Assembly: GCA_963676905.2 (NCBI GenBank)
Contig: CAXXVE010000001.1
Location: 2,232,001-2,296,000 of the forward strand
Source of the DNA: Oceanispirochaeta sp963676905
GTDB taxonomy: Bacteria; Spirochaetota; Spirochaetia; DSM-2461
Direction of reading: 5' to 3'
Length of the DNA stretch: 64,000 bases
The notes under the pieces were generated by a model. The model worked only from the letters and a program-made list of their open reading frames with translations. It searched no databases and was not told the DNA's origin. Made by a program: the position numbers and the translations under genes. Shown here in pieces: positions 54,220-63,337 of the stretch; within the stretch, counting starts at the first letter, position 1, and every line of letters begins with the position of its first letter.

Positions 54220-55266
54220 ATGCATTTAAGAGAAGATCAGACTCACAATATCCATAAGCTTGTATCAGAGCTCTTTTCCTCTCCCCTGAATACATCATCC
54301 CTGGCAAGGCTTTATCCCCTTATCGGGCGAATAACGGACAGCCAGTATTTTGCTCTTGTCCTCTTTCCCGGTCCCAATATTTTCGAACCTATCTACCTGT
54401 CCAACAATCCGGATGACTTCAATTCCATCTATCTTGAGATCCAGGATAAGGATTTTCTGCTTCAGGAGCTGTTTAACAGTGCGCGGCCTGTCCTCTATAA
54501 CCGGCTTCTGATGCAGGATATTCCTGAAAAAGAAGAGTTCCTTACCGATCTGAACAAGGTCAGGCCTGTTTCTGACTGCTGTTATGTTCCTATCAAGTTT
54601 GAAGGCAGGATATTCGGATTCATCGGGATTGCCAGAGAAGGGGCATCCAATCTGCCTTTCAATGCGAATGAGGTGGGAATCATACACTTTACATGCTCCT
54701 TTCTGATAGAGAGCCTGGGGAGGAGCCTTGCAGTTCCGGAGCAGGAGGGGAATGAAGGGGTACTGAACCGGAAAGGTGAGGTCATTGAAGCAGGAGACTC
54801 GATGGAAGAGGTTCTGAAGGGACTCTTCGGCGAGTGCTGGAAGACCCCTCTCTGGTCCTTTACTCCCCATACCGCCAGGTTCTCAGAGCAGTGGAGGAGT
54901 TTTACATCCCCCCTGATACTCCCGGGGAGCAGCCGTTTTACATTTGAACTCCGGGGGGAGCTTTTCTATCTTGAATTTTCAAGTTTGAAGGCTCCCTTTC
55001 TTTCGGAACTGGAGATGGACAGTCCCTGTGTAAAGATAACCCTGAAGCCTGGAAACCGTCTGGTGCCGGCATACAGGGATTCGGAGTACTCCTTTACCCG
55101 AAGGGAGGAGGAGATTATCGACTGCATCTTCAGGGGGCTGACCAATCCTGAGATCAGCACAGAGCTCTGTATATCGGTTTCAACAGTAAAAAAGCATATC
55201 TGGAATATCTTCAACAAGGTGGGGATCGATAACAGGATGGGCCTTGTTCTGTCTCTCTCATCCTGA
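54220..55266 (+). CDS. LuxR-type transcriptional regulator with a GAF-like sensor region
   Basis: A 348-residue protein. The N-terminal part (about 15-165) looks like a GAF-type sensor (YFALVLFPGPNIFEPIY ... CYVPIKFEGRIFGFIGIARE). The C-terminal 65 residues are a LuxR HTH (FTRREEEIIDCIFRGLTNPEISTELCISVSTVKKHIWNIFNKVGIDNR). The middle is unassigned. There is no receiver domain, so a small ligand rather than phosphorylation is the likely signal. The ribosome binding site is weak. Confidence 0.8.
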   Translation: MHLREDQTHNIHKLVSELFSSPLNTSSLARLYPLIGRITDSQYFALVLFPGPNIFEPIYLSNNPDDFNSIYLEIQDKDFLLQELFNSARPVLYNRLLMQDIPEKEEFLTDLNKVRPVSDCCYVPIKFEGRIFGFIGIAREGASNLPFNANEVGIIHFTCSFLIESLGRSLAVPEQEGNEGVLNRKGEVIEAGDSMEEVLKGLFGECWKTPLWSFTPHTARFSEQWRSFTSPLILPGSSRFTFELRGELFYLEFSSLKAPFLSELEMDSPCVKITLKPGNRLVPAYRDSEYSFTRREEEIIDCIFRGLTNPEISTELCISVSTVKKHIWNIFNKVGIDNRMGLVLSLSS

Positions 55267-55282
55267 AGGCTATAAAATGCGG

Positions 55283-55312
55283 CTTACCCCTCCGGTCTGA
55301 CGGAAGGGTAAG
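55283..55312. terminator. Weak hairpin between convergent genes
   Basis: CTTACCC (55283-55289) pairs with GGGTAAG (55306-55312), with inner TCCG/CGGA pairing. No long T-run is present, so terminator activity is uncertain. Confidence 0.4.
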
Positions 55313-55323
55313 GGCTTTGAATG

Positions 55324-55698
55324 TTATTTGTACTCAATATAGTAGCTAAGGTTGTAACTCCAGCTGTCATGATTCAGTGCGGAGATCTCTATTGCTCCGT
55401 CGGTCCATTCACCGCTGCTTGAAACATAGCAGTTTCTGTAGGTTACCTTGCAGTTTCTGAAGGTACTCTTGTTCATATCGACCCGGACGGTTCCGCGATT
55501 GCCGTCGGTAAGGCGGAAATGGTATCTGTCCATGTCCATCAGCCACTCAGAACTGGTGGTCCTTACCTCTTCAATCTTGCAGTCCAGACCGGAAATATGC
55601 GTGTTATGAGACTTCCAGTTCTTTGTTACCGAAGCGAAGACCGCAGTGCTTGCCAGTGCCAGAATCAAAAGCAGCAGAATTGCTTTTTTCTTGTTCAT
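55324..55698 (-). CDS. Small exported protein of unknown function
   Basis: A 124-residue protein with a clear signal peptide (MNKKKAILLLLILALASTAVFA). The mature part of about 100 residues is beta-rich with three cysteines (GLDCKIEE, RNCKV, RNCYVSS). AGGAG lies upstream of the ATG. No family is recognised. It is downstream of the sugar transporter genes on the same strand, 108 bases away, and could be co-transcribed. Confidence 0.7.
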   Translation of the reverse strand: MNKKKAILLLLILALASTAVFASVTKNWKSHNTHISGLDCKIEEVRTTSSEWLMDMDRYHFRLTDGNRGTVRVDMNKSTFRNCKVTYRNCYVSSSGEWTDGAIEISALNHDSWSYNLSYYIEYK

Positions 55699-55806
55699 GT
55701 GAACTCCTGTTTCTTAATGTTAGGAACAGTCTATGGACTGGTTCAGAACAGTTCAATGAAACTTAAGTTCTATAGACACCGGCTCTGCGAATCTCTGTCC
55801 TGCCTC

Positions 55807-56637
55807 TCAGCCTTTTACCGCTCCCGCTGAAAGCCCCTTAATAAAGTAATTTGAAAGAAGAAGGTAGATCACTATTACAGGGATCGTAGCCAGCGAAAGA
55901 ACTGCAAACACAAGGTTCAGCTTGGTGTCGAACTGCCCGAAAAGCTGGCCTGTTGCCAGAGGAATCGTGTATTGCTCCCTGCTCTTGATGAGTACAAGAG
56001 GAAACCAGAACTCATTCCAGTTGGGAATAAAGCTGATGATGCCTGCTGCCGCCAGACCCGGCTTGATCAGAGGAACCACAACTCTGCTGAAAATGCCCGG
56101 TTCACTGCATCCGTCAATTCTTGCGGCGCTGCTAATCTCTTCGGGAACCATCTTTATATAGTCATAGAGAATAAAGACACTCAAGGGTATCGCCATGGCT
56201 ATATAGACAATGACCAGAGCCCACAGTGTGTCGTAAATATTCAATCGGAGCATCGTAATCATTATATCGATGGTACCAAGCTTGATTGGAACCACAAGAC
56301 CTATGACAAAATAGACGTAGATGGCGCGGTTATACTTGAACTTGTATTTTGATATGGCATATGCAGCCAGTGCTGACATGGTGACTGCCGCCGCCAGCGA
56401 TAGTATTGTGACTCCTATGCTGTTCAGGAAATACATTCCATAATTGGATATAACAAAAAGGTTTATATATGCATCCAGATTGAAGCTTTTGGGAAGTCCG
56501 AATGGATTGTTGAAGATTTCAGCATTGGTCTTGAATGATGTCATGACCATTATAAACAGAGGAATCAGAATGCTGAGGGAGTAGATTACCATTGTCAGGT
56601 AGAGCCCGGCACGGGCTGTTTTCTGTTTGATTTTCAT
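55807..56637 (-). CDS. Carbohydrate ABC transporter permease (MalG type)
   Basis: A 276-residue permease with six membrane segments. The ATPase-contact loop is ISSAARIDGCSEPGIFSRVVVPLIKPG, the MalG/LacG family EAA motif. It overlaps the MalF-type gene by four bases. Together they form the channel for the sugar-binding protein encoded upstream. No ATPase gene is in the cluster; an ATPase from elsewhere (MsmX/UgpC type) probably serves it. Confidence 0.9.
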   Translation of the reverse strand: MKIKQKTARAGLYLTMVIYSLSILIPLFIMVMTSFKTNAEIFNNPFGLPKSFNLDAYINLFVISNYGMYFLNSIGVTILSLAAAVTMSALAAYAISKYKFKYNRAIYVYFVIGLVVPIKLGTIDIMITMLRLNIYDTLWALVIVYIAMAIPLSVFILYDYIKMVPEEISSAARIDGCSEPGIFSRVVVPLIKPGLAAAGIISFIPNWNEFWFPLVLIKSREQYTIPLATGQLFGQFDTKLNLVFAVLSLATIPVIVIYLLLSNYFIKGLSAGAVKG

Positions 56638-57557
56638 TTTTCAAGCATCTCCTTCTTCCTGGTAAAGTAAGTTAGAAAGAGCCCGACGCCGATTGTCACG
56701 ATAAGGAACATCATTGTCGCTACGGTTGCACCCATTCCAGTACCCCAGCCGCCCCGTTCGGATGAAGCGAAGGCTGTACGATAGAATAGAGAACCAAACA
56801 AATCCGTGCTGTAATTGGGGTCACCCCTTGTACCCGTCATGGCGAAGATAATGTCAAACTGAGTAAAGTCACCGATGAATATGAGTATTGTTACAATTCC
56901 AATAATAGGAAGCACTGATGGCAGAATAATATGGTATATCTCCTGCCATATATTGGCTCCATCAATGCGTGCCGCTTCCATAATGGATTTACTTATACTG
57001 TCGATGCCGGAAGTGTAGAACAGTACAGACTCACCAAGAAACTGCCAGCTGACAGCAATTGCTACTACATAGATAGCCGTTCTTGGATCACCAAGCCAGG
57101 GAATAATCAGTTTTTCTAAACCGATCATCTCAAGGAATTTATCAAAAACCCCATAGTAGGGATTCAGTATCAGTTTAAATATGTATCCGACAACAAGAAC
57201 AGAGAGGGTCGTCGGGAGAAAGCTCAGTTTCCTCATAAACTTGGCACCCCTGAATTTCCGGGATACCATGACTGCCAGAAAAAAACCCAATACATTCTGT
57301 ATCAGAGTAACAATCAGAAAAAACTTGATATTGTTCCGGAAGGCATTCCAGAACTTTGTGAAATAGCGTTCTTCTGTAAAAAGCCGGACATAGTTGTCCA
57401 GACCGACAAACTCATTCGGTATCAGCCCGTCACCAGTGTAGAGACTCAATTTCATAGAGTTAAGGATGGGCAGCAGCATAAATACCGTATAAACGATAAA
57501 AGCCGGAAAAATGAAGAGAAAGAGAAATTTAGCATGCTTTCTCCGTGCCTCCAACAT
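56634..57557 (-). CDS. Carbohydrate ABC transporter permease (MalF type)
   Basis: A 307-residue permease with six membrane segments. The EAA loop is IMEAARIDGANIWQEIYHIILPSVLP. The start has a strong AAGGAGGAG upstream. Partner of the MalG-type permease. It follows the binding-protein gene by 116 bases that contain a strong hairpin, an arrangement commonly used to make more binding protein than permease. Confidence 0.9.
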   Translation of the reverse strand: MLEARRKHAKFLFLFIFPAFIVYTVFMLLPILNSMKLSLYTGDGLIPNEFVGLDNYVRLFTEERYFTKFWNAFRNNIKFFLIVTLIQNVLGFFLAVMVSRKFRGAKFMRKLSFLPTTLSVLVVGYIFKLILNPYYGVFDKFLEMIGLEKLIIPWLGDPRTAIYVVAIAVSWQFLGESVLFYTSGIDSISKSIMEAARIDGANIWQEIYHIILPSVLPIIGIVTILIFIGDFTQFDIIFAMTGTRGDPNYSTDLFGSLFYRTAFASSERGGWGTGMGATVATMMFLIVTIGVGLFLTYFTRKKEMLEK

Positions 57558-57619
57558 AAAACTCCTCCTTGGATGTAACCGGCTGGACAGGTGCCACCGG
57601 GATCATTGTCTGGTTTTTT

Positions 57620-57650
57620 GAAAAGCTCTCTGAAATACAGAGAGCTTTTC
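57620..57650. other. Intercistronic hairpin between binding protein and permease genes
   Basis: GAAAAGCTCTCTG (57620-57632) pairs perfectly with CAGAGAGCTTTTC (57638-57650) around a five-base loop. On the minus-strand transcript it is followed by CAAAAAACC, not a T-run, so it is better read as a 3' stabiliser of the binding-protein mRNA or a partial attenuator. Confidence 0.7.
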
Positions 57651-57673
57651 GACTATTTATTTAAGTATAAGAA

Positions 57674-58942
57674 TCAGTAGTACCAGGACAGTCCGTCGTC
57701 TACATATTTTGCAGCCTGAGCGGGAGTCAATTCTCCAGCGTACATCTTCTGGATGGCTTCGCCTACAAGTTCATTTCCACTGGGAGCCTGAGCAGACATC
57801 TTTTCCCATACAGTTCTTACAGTGGGAACAGAATCGGATACATAGTCTTCCATCTCTTTGGCCAGAGTGTTTGTAAGGCTGTAGCTGCCGGGAGTATAGC
57901 TGAAGAAACCGGGAAGTTCATTCATATAAAGCTGTGCATACTCGGAAGATGCCAGCCATTTCATGTATGTCTTTGCCTCTTCTGGATATTTGGTGTTATT
58001 GTTCATACCGATTCCGGCATCAACGTGGAAACAGTACTGAAGAGTATCGCCCTCTGAAGCAACAGGGGGAGCAAAATAACCGACATCCTCAAGACCGCCG
58101 AGGTCTTCAAAAATACCAATCTCCCAGCTTCCTCCGATAAACATGGCTGCATTGCCTGTACCGAAGATCTGCTGCATGGTTACGTAGTCAATACCTTCAA
58201 ATCTGTCGGGAAAGTAGGGCTGGAGTTCCTTGATCTTTTCAAGAGCAAGAACAAAGTTGTCATCAGTGAAGCGTGATTCCTTGCTTATCAGAGACTGTCT
58301 TGCTTCCTCTCCGCCGTAGAAGTTGGCTCCCAGACCGGAGAAAATAACTTCATAGAGGGTCCAGTTGTCTTTTGTACCCTGAGCGAAAACTGTTTCACCA
58401 CCGGCTTTCAGGGTTTCGCAGGCTGCAATAAACTCATCCCATGTTGAGGGTACGGAAAGTCCGTATTTATCAAAGATACTTTTTCTGTAGTAGACTCCAT
58501 GTACAACCCCGGCGGCAGGTATTCCGTAGCTTGTACCTTCGGGTGTTGCCCATGCCTTGACCGCTGCAGAGGGAAATTCAGCCAAAGCGGGAACCACATC
58601 TGTCAGATCCTGAAGTGAACCTGTCTGATAGATCTGATATCCTGAGTCATAGGAACGCAGGAAGATTATATCCGCACCCACTCCCGCAGCCAGAGACTGT
58701 TTCAGCTGTGCATCGTATTCTGTATCCTTAACAGGCTGAAAGTCTACAACGATATTGGGATATTCTTTTGTGAATTCCTTATTGATCCGGTTCATCCGGT
58801 CAATATCCTCTGTTCTCCAGCTGGTGAATACCAGTTTGACCTTGTCGCTGCCGCTGTCGGCTGTCGAGTCCTGTGAACCCGTTGCAAATGCGAAGTTCGC
58901 TGTCAGAAGGACAGTCAGAACAGTCAATAGTAGTTTTTTCAT
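57674..58942 (-). CDS. Sugar-binding protein of an ABC transporter (family 1)
   Basis: A 422-residue exported protein with signal peptide cleaved near AFA-TG. The mature part is a family 1 solute-binding protein (VKLVFTSWRTEDIDRMNRINKEF ... AAMFIGGSWEIGIFEDLG). The start at 58942 has AAGGAG six bases upstream; an in-frame ATG at 58978 would add 12 unneeded residues. It binds a sugar and delivers it to the two permeases downstream. The sugar is unknown. The two-component genes lie just upstream on the same strand. Confidence 0.9.
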   Translation of the reverse strand: MKKLLLTVLTVLLTANFAFATGSQDSTADSGSDKVKLVFTSWRTEDIDRMNRINKEFTKEYPNIVVDFQPVKDTEYDAQLKQSLAAGVGADIIFLRSYDSGYQIYQTGSLQDLTDVVPALAEFPSAAVKAWATPEGTSYGIPAAGVVHGVYYRKSIFDKYGLSVPSTWDEFIAACETLKAGGETVFAQGTKDNWTLYEVIFSGLGANFYGGEEARQSLISKESRFTDDNFVLALEKIKELQPYFPDRFEGIDYVTMQQIFGTGNAAMFIGGSWEIGIFEDLGGLEDVGYFAPPVASEGDTLQYCFHVDAGIGMNNNTKYPEEAKTYMKWLASSEYAQLYMNELPGFFSYTPGSYSLTNTLAKEMEDYVSDSVPTVRTVWEKMSAQAPSGNELVGEAIQKMYAGELTPAQAAKYVDDGLSWYY

Positions 58943-59062
58943 ACAATCTCCTTGGTATGACTGAAATTGGTTAGTCATACCTTATTTTAGGTGTCATAAT
59001 TGTATGTTCACAAGGTACCGAAGTACTGTTTTACGTACTGTTTGTCCGGTACAAAAAATTAC

Positions 59063-59707
59063 TTAAATGTGGTTTTTAGCTATACGGATCACCTTCAGCC
59101 GGTCATGGGTTTCGAGCTTGTTGTATATCAGGCTTATATGGTTCTTTACTGTCTGCTCGGCAATAAAGAGTTCATCCGATATCTCTTTGTTTGTCAGGCC
59201 GCTGCAGATAAGCTTCAGAACCTGTTTTTCTCTTTTACTGAGTTCATCATACCAATCCGGTTTATCATGGATGATATTCTGCCGGCTCGAATCCTGTGCA
59301 AGGTGTTTGATGATGGTCGGCGAAACCAGAACGAGACCGTTCATGGCTGCCTCAATAGAGGCAATCAGCTTTTCCGGAGCCGTGTTCTTCAGAAGGTAGC
59401 CGTCGGCACCGTTGTTAAGGGCGTTGTAGATATACTCTTCATCATCAAATGTGGTGAGCATGATGATTTTGATCTCAGGAAGTTTTTCCTTTATGATCCC
59501 CACTGCTTCAACACCGCTCATTTCTGGCATACGGATATCCATAAGGATCAGGGCGGGGAGGTGCTTCTCCGACATCTTTACAGCCTCTTTTCCGTTGCCT
59601 GCAATCTGAATAACTCTAATATTCTTACTGCGTGTTTCCAGAACTGTTTTAAGACTTTCAGCAAAAAGGATCTGATCATCGACAATCATTACATTGATTT
59701 CATTCAT
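59063..59707 (-). CDS. NarL/FixJ-type response regulator
   Basis: A 214-residue protein with receiver (D10/D11, phosphoacceptor D57 in LMDIRMPE, K in YLLKNT) and LuxR HTH (LSKREKQVLKLICSGLTNKEISDELFIAEQTVKNHISLIYNKL, about 148-192). It overlaps the kinase gene by eight bases. It ends 120 bases upstream of the sugar-binding protein gene on the same strand, so it probably activates that transporter operon in response to the kinase. Confidence 0.92.
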   Translation of the reverse strand: MNEINVMIVDDQILFAESLKTVLETRSKNIRVIQIAGNGKEAVKMSEKHLPALILMDIRMPEMSGVEAVGIIKEKLPEIKIIMLTTFDDEEYIYNALNNGADGYLLKNTAPEKLIASIEAAMNGLVLVSPTIIKHLAQDSSRQNIIHDKPDWYDELSKREKQVLKLICSGLTNKEISDELFIAEQTVKNHISLIYNKLETHDRLKVIRIAKNHI

Positions 59708-60947
59708 TACTGCTCCAGGGGATCATCGCTTTGATAGCAAAACCTCTATTTGTATTTTCATAAGAGAGACTTCCGTTGACATCTGAAAGCCTTTCATTCA
59801 TACCCTTCAATCCGATTCCTTCCTCAATATCCTGACTGCCTTTTCCATCGTCATCGATGGAAATATGAATTGAATCGTTATTTTTCCAGAACTGTATTGA
59901 AATATTACCTGCACCTCCATGAGTCAGGGCATTGGTCATGGCCTCCTGAAGAAAGCGGTAGATAATATGATCAATCTCCTTGTTGAGGGTCCAGGGGAGG
60001 TTGCCGTATTCCACCAAAACATTGACTCCCGTTGATTCTGAGAATATTTTGGTCAATTGACGAACAGATTCAATGCTGTTTTTGTCTTTTATTTTTGTGT
60101 TTCTAAGGGTTCTGAGAGACTGCCTCATTTCCTCATGGCCTGTTTTTGTCAGATTCAGTGCCTGATGCAGAAGTTTTTCAAGTTTGTCGGAATCATTCTT
60201 GATGAGATCAGTACTTGCTTCCAGCATCATCAGAAGGTTTGTCATTGTGTAACCCACTGTATCATGTATCTCTCTTGTAATATTGAGTCTTTCATTTATC
60301 ATACTCTTCTCTTCTGCAAGATTGGCGTACTGCTGAAGGCCGCTGTTTGAGGCTGAAAGCTTCTGTATAATTTTTTTCTGGTTTTTCTGCAGTTCAATGT
60401 TCTTTAGCAGTGTTCTGTGGGCATTCCTGATTATAAGGCTCATAGCCGTAAACATTACTGTAAGGATCAGAAGAGAGAGTTTCAGGTCCCATCGTCTGTT
60501 TTCTATCGATACACCCCAGAAAATCTCATTGTGATCAGTAAGAATGATGCTGAGTATTATAAAGAGTGTTAATACTCCTGTTTCTGCGGAGTTCAGATAA
60601 AGTATGGCTTCCAGGAGCATTATCATTATAAGGAAGAATTCAAACCAGATATTGCTGCTGAAGGGTTTTGTCATAATGTATTTGCACGACATCTGCAGCA
60701 GGAACACAATAGTGATTATGCCATTCCGGCTCCAGCTCTTTTCAAGAGGGATGAAAAGTATGCAGAGCGACAGAATAAAGTTGAACAGCAGCAGAAGGAG
60801 AAACTGGGTGTTCCAGTGATCGGGAAGCTGAAAGTCATGCTTATTCAGCAGAAAAATTATGAATATTGCCAGATTACATAGCAGTATTACAGGGAATATT
60901 GTCCATTTCTGAATGACTCTGCTGAAAAAATACATATTATTTTTCAT
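59700..60947 (-). CDS. Membrane sensor histidine kinase (NarX/DesK type)
   Basis: A 415-residue protein with about six membrane segments in the first 165 residues and little extracytoplasmic sequence, so it senses within or near the membrane. A coiled linker leads to HisKA_3 with the histidine in REIHDTVGYT, N box EAMTNALTHG and DDDGKGSQD followed by IGLKGMNERL. Partner of the response regulator that overlaps it. The ATG has only a weak upstream ribosome binding site. Confidence 0.9.
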   Translation of the reverse strand: MKNNMYFFSRVIQKWTIFPVILLCNLAIFIIFLLNKHDFQLPDHWNTQFLLLLLFNFILSLCILFIPLEKSWSRNGIITIVFLLQMSCKYIMTKPFSSNIWFEFFLIMIMLLEAILYLNSAETGVLTLFIILSIILTDHNEIFWGVSIENRRWDLKLSLLILTVMFTAMSLIIRNAHRTLLKNIELQKNQKKIIQKLSASNSGLQQYANLAEEKSMINERLNITREIHDTVGYTMTNLLMMLEASTDLIKNDSDKLEKLLHQALNLTKTGHEEMRQSLRTLRNTKIKDKNSIESVRQLTKIFSESTGVNVLVEYGNLPWTLNKEIDHIIYRFLQEAMTNALTHGGAGNISIQFWKNNDSIHISIDDDGKGSQDIEEGIGLKGMNERLSDVNGSLSYENTNRGFAIKAMIPWSSNE

Positions 60948-61054
60948 TGGATTTTATTTAATAACGTAAGTGAGAAATAGTCAAACACACAATTTTCCAA
61001 CGGCCCCGGTAGTGATGAACTAGAATTAATACTCTATAATGAATAGGGATTTTA

Positions 61055-63337
61055 ATGGATAGCAGTAACTTTAGAAATGAAATTAGAATAGACAGAGCCA
61101 ATAACAATGTGGGACTCGCAGTCCTCACCAATCTGTTTCTGACTTTTCTTGTATATATAATTTTCTCGGACAACATAGCTCTCAGCCTCCGAACCGCAGT
61201 TCTTTTAGGATTGAACGTGTTCATTTCACTGATGCGCTTACTCTATCTGTGGATGGTCCGGTCTTCCCATATGGACAAATTCAGCATGAAGGCCTTCGTC
61301 TGGTTTCATCTCAGTATCCTTCTGTCTGCAGTTACATGGGGTTTTATTTTCCTTCATCTCTATATCACAGTTGACTCATCCCGTATTCTGGTGCTTCTTG
61401 CCCTGCTGTTCGGCCTTGCAACCGGAGGGGTCATCAATCTTTCCTCCCGGTTCAGTATTGCCTTTGTGTACTTTAATCTTGTTCTATCACCTCTTTTTAT
61501 CTATATGGCAATCATTGAGGATAACTTTTTTTTCAGTCACGCCCAGATGATGTTAGTCTACTATCTCTTTCTTACTTTCTGGTCCTATCAGCTGAGCAGA
61601 GAGGCCGGCATCAACCTGGGTTTGAAGGTACGGCACCTGAACAACCGGGAGAAATTCCTTCTCAATGAGAAACGTTATAGAACGATATTTGAAGAAGCAC
61701 CAACGGGGATCTTCTACTATAACAAGGACCTTATCATACAGAACTGCAATGCAAGCTTTGTTCAGATTCTGCAGGCGGACCAGGATCTGCTGATCGGCCT
61801 GGATTTAAATACAATTCCCGATAAGCGGGGCCTTCCCGCCATCAAAAGCCCGCTGAATAATGAGAAGGGCTTCTATGAAGGCCCCTATCATACCGTACAC
61901 TCCGATATAGACATCTGGGTCTCTCTGAAAACGACGCCTCTTTCCGGTAAAAACTCGGAACTCATCGGAGGGGTCGGCATTATTGAGGACCTGACCGTAA
62001 GGAACCGCATCAAACAGGAGATAGAGTATCAGGCCTATCATGACAGCCTGACCAAACTTCCCAACAGAAAACTTATGATGGATCGTCTGGAACAGGCACT
62101 GCACAGTGCTCAGCGTCACGGGTATCTGGGGGCGCTTCTGTTTCTGGATCTGGACAAGTTCAAGCTCATTAACGATACCCTCGGCCACCGGACGGGAGAT
62201 CTGCTTCTTGTCGAGGTGGCAGGCCGGCTGAGAAAGCTTCTCAGGGAAGAGGATACGGTTGCCAGGATAGGCGGAGATGAGTTTGTTATCCTTCTTCCCA
62301 ATCTCGATGAGAACCAGGAGAAGGCTCTTCAATTCACAAACCTTGTAAACAGCAAGATTCATGATGCTCTATCAGACTCCATTCTTGTTGACGGCCAGAG
62401 CATACAGACATCAACAAGTATCGGTGTCTATATCTTTTCCGAAGAGGACAGTTCGGCGGGGCATATCCTGAAGGCCGCGGATACAGCCATGTACAACGCA
62501 AAGGATCTGGGCCGTAACAGGAGCAGTTACTTCCATGCAGGCATGGAAGAGGTGATCCGGCAGAAGATGATTCTGGAGGTGGAACTCAAGGAGGCTCTGA
62601 AACATAATCAGCTTGAAATATACTTTCAGCCTATTGTGGAAACAGGGAGCGAAAGGATTGTCGCCGCAGAAGCTCTTTTAAGATGGAACCACGCTGAACG
62701 GGGTTTTATTTGCCCTGAAGAAATTATTGAGGCGGCGGAAAGTTCCAATCAGATCATAGCTCTGGGAGACTGGATTGTTGAACGGGTTCTTGCCATTTAC
62801 GGAGAGTGGCTGGAGAGAGGTCTTGTTTCTCTGGAATATGTTTCCATCAATATAAGTATCAAACAGATTCTGAACTCGGGGTTTGCCGCAAAGATGATCC
62901 GTACTGTGAGTGAGTCAACTGTCCCTATGAAGAACATTGTGCTTGAGATTACCGAAAGCGTCCTGATTTCAGATTTCGAGAGAACAGTCAAAGCCATCCG
63001 GACCCTTCGGAAAGCGGGAATCAGATTTGCACTTGACGACTTCGGTACGGGTTACTCCTCTCTGGGATACCTGAAAAGGCTTCCCATGGACAAGCTGAAG
63101 ATAGACCGCAGTTTTACTCAGTCCCTTCTGACCAGCCGGGATGATTTCATTCTGGTAGAGACCATTCTCAGTATTGCCGAGTATTTTCAGCTTGATGTGA
63201 TTACCGAGGGAGTGGAGGAGCAGGCACAGGTTGAAAAGCTTAAAGAGATGGGATGTCCCCTCTATCAGGGCTATTTCTGCAGCATGCCTCTGCCTGAGGA
63301 CAAGTTTCTCAAACTTCTGAAGGACCGGTCACTCTGA
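61055..63337 (+). CDS. Membrane PAS-GGDEF-EAL cyclic-di-GMP enzyme
   Basis: A 760-residue protein with about six membrane segments (20-185), a PAS domain (about 210-320), a GGDEF domain with GGDEF at 406-410 and an EAL domain with EAL at 539-541. An inhibitory RxxD site (REED) stands five residues before GGDEF. EAL-domain motifs DDFGTGYSSL and ITEGVE are intact, so both synthesis and breakdown of cyclic-di-GMP are possible. AGGGA precedes the ATG. The last nine bases overlap the convergent exporter gene. No other c-di-GMP gene is nearby. Confidence 0.92.
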   Translation: MDSSNFRNEIRIDRANNNVGLAVLTNLFLTFLVYIIFSDNIALSLRTAVLLGLNVFISLMRLLYLWMVRSSHMDKFSMKAFVWFHLSILLSAVTWGFIFLHLYITVDSSRILVLLALLFGLATGGVINLSSRFSIAFVYFNLVLSPLFIYMAIIEDNFFFSHAQMMLVYYLFLTFWSYQLSREAGINLGLKVRHLNNREKFLLNEKRYRTIFEEAPTGIFYYNKDLIIQNCNASFVQILQADQDLLIGLDLNTIPDKRGLPAIKSPLNNEKGFYEGPYHTVHSDIDIWVSLKTTPLSGKNSELIGGVGIIEDLTVRNRIKQEIEYQAYHDSLTKLPNRKLMMDRLEQALHSAQRHGYLGALLFLDLDKFKLINDTLGHRTGDLLLVEVAGRLRKLLREEDTVARIGGDEFVILLPNLDENQEKALQFTNLVNSKIHDALSDSILVDGQSIQTSTSIGVYIFSEEDSSAGHILKAADTAMYNAKDLGRNRSSYFHAGMEEVIRQKMILEVELKEALKHNQLEIYFQPIVETGSERIVAAEALLRWNHAERGFICPEEIIEAAESSNQIIALGDWIVERVLAIYGEWLERGLVSLEYVSINISIKQILNSGFAAKMIRTVSESTVPMKNIVLEITESVLISDFERTVKAIRTLRKAGIRFALDDFGTGYSSLGYLKRLPMDKLKIDRSFTQSLLTSRDDFILVETILSIAEYFQLDVITEGVEEQAQVEKLKEMGCPLYQGYFCSMPLPEDKFLKLLKDRSL